Positions 1 through 6,199 of a DNA stretch of 39,148 bases are shown here, piece after piece. This DNA comes from Nocardioidaceae bacterium. Lineage in GTDB: Bacteria > Actinomycetota > Actinomycetes > Propionibacteriales > Nocardioidaceae. Each line of letters begins with the position of its first letter. The stretch's first letter is position 1. The position numbers were made by a program, and so were the translations under genes. Location: positions 1-39,148 of the forward strand of contig WQZX01000029.1 of assembly GCA_009780515.1 (NCBI GenBank), read 5' to 3'. The notes beneath the pieces were generated by a model that was not told where the DNA came from, made no database searches, and was given only the letters and a program-made list of their open reading frames with translations.

Positions 1-1
1 C

Positions 2-334
2 AAGCGGATGATCGCCAAGAGGTCCCTCGCCGCTCTCGCCGCCGACGAGCCCCGCCTCGGTCTCCCGGTCGAGGAGTGGGTACGCCGCCAGACCGATGCC
101 ACGATCAACCGCATCGTCGCCCTGGGCGTGGGCGTGGTCGGCGACCTCGCCGACCTCGACCCGATCGAGGTGCCCGGGGTCGGCGTCGAGGACGTCAGCA
201 CCGAGGACCGGCTGCGCGCCGCCACCGTCGCGCTCGTCGAGGCCGTCAGCCGCCACCCCGGCGTACGCGGCGACCGCGCGAAGCGGAACGAGAGCGCGTC
301 CGAGCGACGCCGCCGGAGAGCCGAGGAGGCCTGA
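2..334 (+). CDS. Hypothetical protein, C-terminal part (5' end outside window)
   Basis: The reading frame is open from the first bases of the window. An ATG at 8 exists, but the frame has no stop upstream of it, so the true start is probably outside. The visible ~110 residues have a hydrophobic-tinged middle (NRIVALGVGVVGDLADL), an acidic stretch and a highly basic C-terminus rich in Arg. The family is not recognised. It ends 26 nt before the MgtE-N gene, which carries its own leaderless-type promoter, so the two need not be co-transcribed. Confidence 0.6.
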   Translation, partial: KRMIAKRSLAALAADEPRLGLPVEEWVRRQTDATINRIVALGVGVVGDLADLDPIEVPGVGVEDVSTEDRLRAATVALVEAVSRHPGVRGDRAKRNESASERRRRRAEEA

Positions 335-348
335 CGTACCTCGGACGA

Positions 349-354
349 TAGCGT
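349..354 (+). promoter_or_regulatory. -10 hexamer TAGCGT, leaderless-type, for the MgtE-N gene
   Basis: TAGCGT is followed by a 6-nt spacer and the GTG at 361. There is no Shine-Dalgarno sequence, so transcription probably starts at the GTG itself. Confidence 0.5.
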
Positions 355-360
355 TGGGGC

Positions 361-1614
361 GTGAGCGTCACTCCGTCCCGCGTCTTCGTCGCCAGGCTCG
401 TCGGCCTGCCGATCTACGACCCGCAGGGCGACCAGGTCGGCAAGGTGCGCGACATCGTCGTCACCATGCGCACCGATGCGGCGCAGCCGCGGGTGCTCGG
501 GCTGGTCGCGGAGGTGTTCGGCCGCCGCCGGATCTTCGTGCCGATGACCCGCGTGACGAACATCGACAGCGCCCACGTCTACACCACCGGCCTGCTGAAC
601 ATGCGGCGCTTCGAGCAGCGCTCCACCGAGACGCTGGTCATCGGCCAGATGCTCGACCGCACGGTGACCGTGCTGTCCTCCGGCGCGACCGGCACCGTGT
701 ACGACGTCGCGATGGAGCCCGCACGCACCCGCGACTGGGTCCTCTGCCGGGTGGCCATCCAGGAGCCGAGCAAGGGCTTCCGGCGGCGCGGGCAGACCCA
801 CGTGGTCGAGTGGAACGACGTCCGCGGCCTCAACCGTCGCGACGCGGCCCAGGGCGCGACCCACCTGGTCGCCGCGCTCAACGAGATGCGTCCCGCCGAC
901 GCGGCGAACATCCTGCACGACCTCCCGATCGAGCGCCGGGCCGCGGTCGCCGTCGCCCTCGACGACGAGCGGCTGGCCGACGTGCTCGAGGAGCTGCCCG
1001 AGGAGGACCAGGTCCAGATCCTCGAGCGCCTCGACACCGAGCGGGCGGCCGACGTCCTCGAGGAGATGTCCCCGGACGACGCCGCCGACCTCGTCTCCGA
1101 GCTGCCCCCGGCCACCCAGGAGATGCTCCTGCAGCTGATGGCGCCCGACGACGCCGAGGACGTCCGCCGCCTCATGCAGTACGTCGAGAACACCGCCGGC
1201 GCGATGATGACCTCCGAGCCGGTGATCCTCGGCCCGGACGCGACCGTCGCCGACGCGCTCGCCCACGTGCGCAACCCGGACCTCACCCCGTCGCTGGCGG
1301 CGCTCGTCTACGTCTGCCGCCCGCCGCTGGAGACGCCGACCGGTCGGCTGCTCGGCGTCGCGCACATCCAGCGGCTGCTGCGAGAGCCGCCCTCGACGCT
1401 CGTCGCGGGTGCGCTCGACGACTCGCTGGAGCCGCTGCCGCCCGAGGCGACGATCGACGACGTGGCTACCCACCTGGCGACGTACAACCTGGTGGCGGCG
1501 CCGGTCGTCGACGAGGAGGGGCGGCTGCTCGGCGCCGTGACGGTCGACGACCTGCTCGACCACCTGCTGCCGGAGAACTGGCGCGATCACGCGAAGGAGA
1601 CGAGCCGTGGCTGA
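361..1614 (+). CDS. MgtE intracellular N domain / CBS domain protein with PRC-barrel-like N-terminus
   Basis: This 417-aa soluble protein is not a transporter itself. Residues ~10-100 resemble a PRC-barrel-like fold (GLPIYDPQGDQVGKVRDIVV). Residues ~175-285 carry the helical repeats of the MgtE N domain (pattern LxDLPxERRAAVAVALDDERLADVLEELPEEDQ). Residues ~285-410 form a CBS pair ending LLGAVTVDDLLDHLLP. The membrane channel domain of a full MgtE Mg2+ channel is absent. The family commonly sits next to a DUF1003 gene in actinobacteria, as here: the stop lies inside the next gene's start region (8-nt overlap), indicating translational coupling. In MgtE the N and CBS domains sense intracellular Mg2+; a divalent-cation or nucleotide sensing role here is inference. 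The GTG start fits the TAGCGT element just upstream. Confidence 0.85.
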   Translation: MSVTPSRVFVARLVGLPIYDPQGDQVGKVRDIVVTMRTDAAQPRVLGLVAEVFGRRRIFVPMTRVTNIDSAHVYTTGLLNMRRFEQRSTETLVIGQMLDRTVTVLSSGATGTVYDVAMEPARTRDWVLCRVAIQEPSKGFRRRGQTHVVEWNDVRGLNRRDAAQGATHLVAALNEMRPADAANILHDLPIERRAAVAVALDDERLADVLEELPEEDQVQILERLDTERAADVLEEMSPDDAADLVSELPPATQEMLLQLMAPDDAEDVRRLMQYVENTAGAMMTSEPVILGPDATVADALAHVRNPDLTPSLAALVYVCRPPLETPTGRLLGVAHIQRLLREPPSTLVAGALDDSLEPLPPEATIDDVATHLATYNLVAAPVVDEEGRLLGAVTVDDLLDHLLPENWRDHAKETSRG

Positions 1615-2134
1615 GTCCCGCCCCCGCGCGCGGCTCGACGTACCCCGGGAGAAGCGTCGGCAGTTCGGACAGCACGGGTTCGACTCCGATGCGTTCGGTC
1701 GCTTCGCCGAGAGCTTCGCCCGCTACATGGGCACGGGGCGCTTCCTGCTCTGGATGACCGGCTTCGTCGTTGTCTGGGTGACCCTCAACCTGGTGGGCAT
1801 CTACGGCTACCGCTGGGACAAGTACCCGTTCATCCTGCTCAACCTGTTCTTCTCGACGCAGGCGTCGTACGCAGCCCCGCTGATCCTCCTCGCCCAGAAC
1901 CGTCAGGAGGCGCGCGATCGGGTGGTCGCGGAGCAGGACCGGCAGGGCGACGCGCGCGCCCATGCCGACATGGAGTTCCTCGCCCGCGAGGTCGCCGCGC
2001 TGCGGATGGCGCTCGGCGAGGTGGCGACCCGCGACTACCTCCGCTCCGAGCTGCGCTCCCTCCTGGCCGAGATCGAGAAGGGTGCGACGTCTCACGCCGA
2101 TGGCGAGGACCAGGCGTCCGAGGCCGCCACCTAG
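1607..2134 (+). CDS. DUF1003 family membrane protein
   Basis: A 175-aa protein with two transmembrane segments (about residues 44-65, GRFLLWMTGFVVVWVTLNLV, and 73-96, FILLNLFFSTQASYAAPLILLA) joined by a short loop with WDKYPF, the hallmark of DUF1003. The family's conserved stretch AQNRQEARDR follows the second helix. The C-terminal ~75 residues are helical and charged, probably coiled coil. The GTG start lies 8 nt inside the end of the MgtE-N/CBS gene, so the two are translated together and may form a complex. Biochemical function is unknown; a role in divalent-metal handling is inferred only from the neighbour. The TAG stop doubles as the first bases of the -10 of the next gene. Confidence 0.88.
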   Translation: MAESRPRARLDVPREKRRQFGQHGFDSDAFGRFAESFARYMGTGRFLLWMTGFVVVWVTLNLVGIYGYRWDKYPFILLNLFFSTQASYAAPLILLAQNRQEARDRVVAEQDRQGDARAHADMEFLAREVAALRMALGEVATRDYLRSELRSLLAEIEKGATSHADGEDQASEAAT

Positions 2135-2137
2135 ACT
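2132..2137 (+). promoter_or_regulatory. -10 hexamer TAGACT, leaderless-type, for mrp
   Basis: TAGACT then 7 nt then GTG at 2145. The first three bases are the TAG stop codon of the DUF1003 gene. Confidence 0.55.
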
Positions 2138-2144
2138 CGGACGT

Positions 2145-3311
2145 GTGACTACCCCGCAGCTGACCGTCGACCAGGTGATGACCGCCCTCTCCGGCGTCAA
2201 CGACCCTGAGATCAAGCGCCCGATCACCGAGCTGGGGATGGTCGAGGGCGTGGACATCGACGGCGGCACGGTCACCGTCAAGACGCTGCTGACGGTCGCC
2301 GGCTGCCCGCTCAAGGACACCATCAACCGCGACGTCACCGCCGCCGTCCAGGCCCTGCCGGGCGTGACCTCGGTCCAGGTCGACCTCGGCGTGATGAGCT
2401 CCGAGCAGCGCTCCGCGCTGCACGAGACCCTGCGTGGCGGCCAGGCCGAGCGCGAGATCCCGTTCGCGCAGCCCGGCAACCTCACCAAGGTCTTCGCGAT
2501 CGCCTCCGGCAAGGGCGGCGTCGGCAAGTCCTCGGTGACGGTCAACCTCGCCATCGCGCTGGCCAAGGCCGGCCGCAAGGTCGGTGTCGTCGACGCCGAC
2601 ATCTACGGCCACTCGGTCCCCGCGATGCTCGGCGTGGCCGACGCGCGGCCGACCCAGGTCGACGACCTGATCATGCCCGTGCCGACCTCGACGGGCGTGT
2701 CGGTGATCTCGATCGGCATGCTCAAGCCCCGCCGCGACCAGGTCGTCGCGTGGCGCGGACCGATGCTCGACCGGGCGCTGGTCCAGATGCTCGCCGACGT
2801 CTACTGGGGCGACCTCGACGTCCTCCTCCTCGACCTGCCGCCCGGCACCGGCGACATCGCGATCTCGCTCGGCCAGCACCTCCCCGGAGCCGAGGTCGTG
2901 GTCGTGACGACGCCCCAGGAGGCCGCTGCCGAGGTCGCCGAGCGCGCCGGCACGATGGCCTCGATGATGCACCAGCGCGTGGTCGGCGTCATCGAGAACA
3001 TGAGCTACCTGCCCTGCCCCCACTGCACCGCCGATGGCAAGGACCACCGCCTCGACATCTTCGGCTCCGGCGGCGGCAAGCGCGTCGCCGAGACGCTGTC
3101 GTCCCGCTTCGGGTACGACGTGCCGATGCTCGGCGAGATCCCGCTGGACACCTCCCTGCGCGAGGGCGGCGACGCCGGCAAGCCGATCGTCGAGTCCGAC
3201 CCGACCGCGCCCGGCGCGATCGCCCTCACCGAGATCGCCGACCGGCTCGCCGGTCGTACCCGCGGGCTGGCCGGCATGCAGCTCGGCCTCACCCCGACCA
3301 GCAAGTTCTAG
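2145..3311 (+). CDS. mrp: Mrp/ApbC family iron-sulfur cluster carrier ATPase
   Basis: A 388-aa P-loop NTPase that in characterised homologues binds and transfers 4Fe-4S clusters to apoproteins in the cytoplasm. Residues 1-~90 form a MIP18/DUF59 domain (VNDPEIKRPITELGMV). Residues 117-129 hold the deviant Walker A GKGGVGKS, and DLPPGTGD follows in the ATPase core. The CPHC pair at 291-294 is the cluster-binding CxxC. The frame extends upstream into the previous gene, but the GTG at 2145 is chosen because the MIP18 domain begins there and TAGACT lies 7 nt before it. It follows the DUF1003 gene and precedes tatB by 19 nt, so read-through into tatB is likely. Confidence 0.93.
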   Translation: MTTPQLTVDQVMTALSGVNDPEIKRPITELGMVEGVDIDGGTVTVKTLLTVAGCPLKDTINRDVTAAVQALPGVTSVQVDLGVMSSEQRSALHETLRGGQAEREIPFAQPGNLTKVFAIASGKGGVGKSSVTVNLAIALAKAGRKVGVVDADIYGHSVPAMLGVADARPTQVDDLIMPVPTSTGVSVISIGMLKPRRDQVVAWRGPMLDRALVQMLADVYWGDLDVLLLDLPPGTGDIAISLGQHLPGAEVVVVTTPQEAAAEVAERAGTMASMMHQRVVGVIENMSYLPCPHCTADGKDHRLDIFGSGGGKRVAETLSSRFGYDVPMLGEIPLDTSLREGGDAGKPIVESDPTAPGAIALTEIADRLAGRTRGLAGMQLGLTPTSKF

Positions 3312-3330
3312 CGAACAGACAGGCGGGGGC

Positions 3331-3654
3331 ATGTTCGGCATCGGGTTCCCCGAGCTGTTGGTGATCGCGTTCGTCGCCGTGCTCGTCTTCGGCCCCGACC
3401 GGCTGCCGGGGCTCGCCAAGCAGGCCGCCCAGCTGGTCCGTCAGATCAAGCGGTTCGCCGACAACGCCCGCGACGAGCTGCGCAACGAGCTCGGCCCCGA
3501 GTACGCCGACCTGGAGCTGCGCGACCTCGACCCCCGCGAGATCGTGCGCAAGCACATCGCCGAGGCCCTCGCCGACGACGACACGGTCGCCCGCGCGGCC
3601 GCCGATCGCCTCCCGGCCGGCCAACGTCCGCCGTACGACCCTGAGGCGACGTAA
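3331..3654 (+). CDS. tatB: Sec-independent (twin-arginine) translocase subunit TatB
   Basis: A 107-aa protein with the TatA/B layout: a short N-terminal membrane helix (FGIGFPELLVIAFVAVLVFGP), the conserved hinge GPDRLP, then an amphipathic helix (GLAKQAAQLVRQIKRFADNA) and a charged cytoplasmic tail. The Glu in the membrane helix (FPELL) and the long acidic tail favour TatB over TatA. TatB receives twin-arginine substrates together with TatC. The ATG at 3331 has a GGCGGGGG ribosome-binding site directly upstream. tatC is not in the window. It lies 19 nt after mrp and converges with the next gene on the minus strand. Confidence 0.9.
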   Translation: MFGIGFPELLVIAFVAVLVFGPDRLPGLAKQAAQLVRQIKRFADNARDELRNELGPEYADLELRDLDPREIVRKHIAEALADDDTVARAAADRLPAGQRPPYDPEAT

Positions 3655-3679
3655 GCGAGCGCAGCGAAGCGACAGGCGA

Positions 3680-3696
3680 CCTGAGCGTTCCTCAGG
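3680..3696. terminator. Small hairpin between convergent genes
   Basis: CCTGAG / CTCAGG (6 bp, 5-nt loop) lies between tatB and the convergent gene and overlaps the stop of the latter. It is a weak terminator candidate without a U-tract. Confidence 0.3.
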
Positions 3697-4228
3697 GGCG
3701 CGACTGGGCGGCGGCGACGTGGTCGAACGACACGAGCACGGTACGACGCTGCTCGCCGGTGACGACCTCGCAGAAGTCCTGACCGACGCGGCGCAGGGTG
3801 CCGTCGTGGCGGGTGCCGTCGGTCAGCCAGAGCACGCACCGCTCCCCCGCCTCCGACAGCCGGCGTAGCGCCGAACCGAAGCCGATCCGCGCCAGCGGCG
3901 ACCAGGCGACCTCGGGGATAGCGCGCACCGAGACGCTCTCGATCGTGTGGACGGCGGGCATCCGGACGACCCAGTCCTGGTCGCCGGTCGTGAGCAGGAT
4001 CCACGCGTCGGCGACGCGCTGCAGCTCACCCTCGACCTGTCCGACGCCGGAGACAGAGACGGTGACCTCGCTGCCGACCGTCGCCATCAGCCGGCCGGCC
4101 ATCGTGACCTGCTGGTACTCCGCCCGGCTCCGGTCGGCGACCTCGGCGTCGCGATCGGCGGCGTACGCCGCGCTCGCCTGCTGCTCGAGCTCGTCGAAGA
4201 GCGCGAACAGGTCCTCGTCCCATGACAT
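3692..4228 (-). CDS. Hypothetical actinobacterial protein
   Basis: A 178-aa soluble protein of unassigned function. The first ~50 residues form an acidic, Ala-rich helix (DEDLFALFDELEQQASAAYAA). The remainder is beta-rich, with two segments that look like repeated small-barrel strands (EVTVSVSGVGQVEGELQRVADAWILLTT and ERCVLWLTDGTRHDGTLRRVGQDFCEVV), somewhat like Sm/Hfq-like barrels; that fold suggestion is tentative. The ATG at 4228 has a GGTGGCGGG stretch upstream. It is divergent from the LysM gene across ~100 bp and convergent with tatB. I recall similar genes near tatB/mrp in related genomes but know no function. Confidence 0.75.
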   Translation of the reverse strand: MSWDEDLFALFDELEQQASAAYAADRDAEVADRSRAEYQQVTMAGRLMATVGSEVTVSVSGVGQVEGELQRVADAWILLTTGDQDWVVRMPAVHTIESVSVRAIPEVAWSPLARIGFGSALRRLSEAGERCVLWLTDGTRHDGTLRRVGQDFCEVVTGEQRRTVLVSFDHVAAAQSRP

Positions 4229-4269
4229 CCCGCCACCATCTCAGATAGACCGGCATCCACGCCAAACTC

Positions 4270-4320
4270 TTGACTAGATGGTTATTCAGTCTCATCCTAA
4301 TGCAAACAGACGCAAACAGA
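4270..4320 (+). promoter_or_regulatory. AT-rich promoter and tandem direct repeat upstream of the LysM gene
   Basis: TTGACT (4270-4275), a 17-nt spacer and CATCCT (4293-4298) form a candidate promoter. Immediately downstream GCAAACAGA occurs twice (4302-4310 and 4312-4320) with a 10-bp period, one helical turn apart, which suits a regulator binding side by side. The segment is strikingly AT-rich for this genome. Confidence 0.4.
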
Positions 4321-4331
4321 AGGTTCTCGGG

Positions 4332-4970
4332 ATGAACGTCCACCGCCTCTCCAGCCCGCTCCTCCGGGCCCTGACCCTCTGGTCCGCCACTGCGCTGGGC
4401 CTCGTGTGCCTCGTCCGGCTCGGCGTACCCGCCGTCCTCGCCGCCGCCATGACCGCCCGCTCGGGCGACACCGCCGACTTCGCGCAGCTGCTGGTCGGGG
4501 CGTGCGCGCTGGTCGCCGTCGGCTCGGCCGGCGCGCTGCTCCTCACCACGACCGGGGTGGTCGTCGACCTCCTCACCGATCGCGCCCCGAGGACGGGCGG
4601 GCCTCTGCGCCGCCTGGTCCTGGCGGCCTGCGGTGTCGCGGTGATCGCGACGATCGGAGCGCCCGCGCACGCATCACCGCCCGGGAGCGGTCCGCAGTCG
4701 GTCATCGCCGGCCTCCCCCTGCCCGACCGCGCCTCCGGCGGCCCGGGCGGCACGGCACGAGTCGATCCGACGCTGGCCGGCGGCCACGCCCGGGTGCTCC
4801 GCGGTGACTCGCTGTGGTCGATCGCGCGACAGCGGCTCGGGCCGAGCGCGAGCGACGCGGACGTGGCGACGTACTCCCGGCGGATCTACGCGGCCAACGC
4901 CGGCCGGATCGGCCACGACCCCGACCGCATCGTCCCCGGCCAGCTGCTCCAGCTCCCTCCCGTCCGATAG
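4332..4970 (+). CDS. LysM domain membrane protein
   Basis: A 212-aa protein with three hydrophobic segments in the first ~115 residues (about 13-40, 50-82 and 94-113, the last ending AHA like a signal cleavage site). A Pro/Gly-rich linker follows, then a C-terminal LysM-type domain (~152-212) starting RVLRGDSLWSIARQRLG and ending PGQLLQLPP. LysM binds peptidoglycan N-acetylglucosamine, so the C-terminus is expected outside the membrane. The ATG at 4332 has AAGG about 8 nt upstream; an in-frame upstream start at 4278 would place the putative promoter inside the gene and is disfavoured. It lies 11 nt before the Rv3235-family gene, a pairing I recall as common in actinobacteria near secA. Confidence 0.85.
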   Translation: MNVHRLSSPLLRALTLWSATALGLVCLVRLGVPAVLAAAMTARSGDTADFAQLLVGACALVAVGSAGALLLTTTGVVVDLLTDRAPRTGGPLRRLVLAACGVAVIATIGAPAHASPPGSGPQSVIAGLPLPDRASGGPGGTARVDPTLAGGHARVLRGDSLWSIARQRLGPSASDADVATYSRRIYAANAGRIGHDPDRIVPGQLLQLPPVR

Positions 4971-4981
4971 GTGCGATCCCG

Positions 4982-5494
4982 ATGTCCGTCTCCCGCATCC
5001 AGCCGCCCGAACCCACCCGAGTGGCGGTCCCGGTCGCCGAGAGCCAAGGCACCTTGGCCCTCGCGCTGCTGCCCCGCCAGGAGCCCCCGGAGCCGTCCGG
5101 CCGCGCCGGCAGCAGCAACGCCGTCGTCCTGCCGATCGACCGGCGTCTGCGCCGCACCATCGACGAGTGGACCCGACGCTACGTCCAGGCGGCCCTCGAG
5201 ATCATCGGCGGGGACCGGCCCGCGGCCCAGGTCCTCCGCTGGACCTCCGACGAGGTGTACGCCGACCTGCGTCGCCGCGCCTGGCTGGTCGGCCAGGCGG
5301 GCGAGCACCAGCCGGGTCTGGCCCGCGTCCAGCCCGTGCGACCGCGGCTCCACAGCGTACACACCTGCTTCCTCAGCGACACGGCGGTCGAGTGCAGCGT
5401 CCACGTCCGCTACGGCGAGCGCGGGCGCGCCGTCGCGGCCCGGTTCGAGCGCATCCGCGAGCACTGGATCTGCACCGCCCTGGACTTTGCCTGA
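4982..5494 (+). CDS. Rv3235 family protein
   Basis: A 170-aa protein with a ~50-residue low-complexity Pro-rich N-terminus, then a compact domain (~58-170) with two helices (RRTIDEWTRRYVQAALEII, AAQVLRWTSDEVYADLRRR) and beta strands containing CFLSDTAVECSVHVRYGERGRAVAARFE. This matches my memory of the actinobacterial Rv3235 family, named for the M. tuberculosis gene near secA1. Function is unknown. The ATG at 4982 has AGGTG at 4969-4973, overlapping the LysM stop, so the two are one operon. Here it converges on the secA transcription unit. A frame extending upstream to 4814 overlaps the LysM gene and is rejected as start. Confidence 0.8.
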   Translation: MSVSRIQPPEPTRVAVPVAESQGTLALALLPRQEPPEPSGRAGSSNAVVLPIDRRLRRTIDEWTRRYVQAALEIIGGDRPAAQVLRWTSDEVYADLRRRAWLVGQAGEHQPGLARVQPVRPRLHSVHTCFLSDTAVECSVHVRYGERGRAVAARFERIREHWICTALDFA

Positions 5495-5497
5495 GCA

Positions 5498-5524
5498 GCG
5501 GCGTGCGAGGCACGAGCACGCCGC
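5498..5524 (+). terminator. Hairpin after the Rv3235-family gene
   Basis: GCGGCGTGC / GCACGCCGC, 9-bp perfect stem with 9-nt loop, just past the stop. A second GC-rich hairpin (GCGGGT / ACCCGC) at about 5558-5579 could serve the convergent gene on the minus strand. Confidence 0.5.
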
Positions 5525-5584
5525 GTCGCGAAGGCAGGTCGAGTGGCCGCGCGGGTGAGCCAGCGAACCCGCGACCGCGGCGCC

Positions 5585-6199
5585 TCAGGACGCGGGGGTT
5601 CGGTCCTCGTAGCTGTAGACCATCCAGCCGTGCCCGTCGTTCGGCAGGTCGACGACGCGTACGCCGAGGGCACGCTTGGCGCCGCCGGAGGTGTAGGTCA
5701 CCGTCACGTCGGCGGTGTTGGAACCGGCCTGCTGCAGCGCGACCGAGCCGATCGTGCCGCTCGGGATCCCGGACCGCACGACCCACCGGAGCCGCGTCAG
5801 GAGCTCGGGGGTGACCAGGGGCCGCACCTTGGTGAGCCAGGCCGAGTCCGTCGAGGCCCGCAGGAAGTCGCTGACGAAGCCGCGTACGACGGGCCGCCAC
5901 TGTCGCTCGGCGCCCTCGGTGCCGCCGTGCCCGCCACCGACCACGGCGACGTACGGATCCCAGACGCCCTGCCGGTCGAGCCGCTCGGTCGCGGGTCGCG
6001 GCGAGCCGCCGGCGGCGACGGCGATGGTCTCCGGCGGCTGCGGCCGCTCGGTGCCGGATCCGCCGAAGGTCACCAGCAGCGCAGCCACCGCCAGCGCGAG
6101 CACGAAGACGAGCGCGCCGGTCCACACCGCGGTCTCGGACCCGCTGTGCGGGCGGAGCGCCTCGATCAGCCGGATGCGGTTGTGTCGGTCGTCGTTCAT
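5585..6199 (-). CDS. Membrane-anchored hypothetical protein, coupled to the EEP/lysozyme-like gene
   Basis: A 204-aa protein with one membrane helix (about residues 25-46, AVWTGALVFVLALAVAALLVTF) and a ~155-residue C-terminal domain expected outside the cell. That part contains WRPVVRGFVSDFLRASTDSAWLTKVRPLVTPE-type helices, then strands ending GWMVYSYEDRTP. The layout (one N-terminal helix plus a small alpha/beta domain) resembles accessory proteins of secretion or conjugation machines, but no family is claimed. Its ATG shares one base with the TGA of the upstream gene (TGATG), so translation is coupled and a joint role with the secreted hydrolase is likely. Confidence 0.7.
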   Translation of the reverse strand: MNDDRHNRIRLIEALRPHSGSETAVWTGALVFVLALAVAALLVTFGGSGTERPQPPETIAVAAGGSPRPATERLDRQGVWDPYVAVVGGGHGGTEGAERQWRPVVRGFVSDFLRASTDSAWLTKVRPLVTPELLTRLRWVVRSGIPSGTIGSVALQQAGSNTADVTVTYTSGGAKRALGVRVVDLPNDGHGWMVYSYEDRTPAS

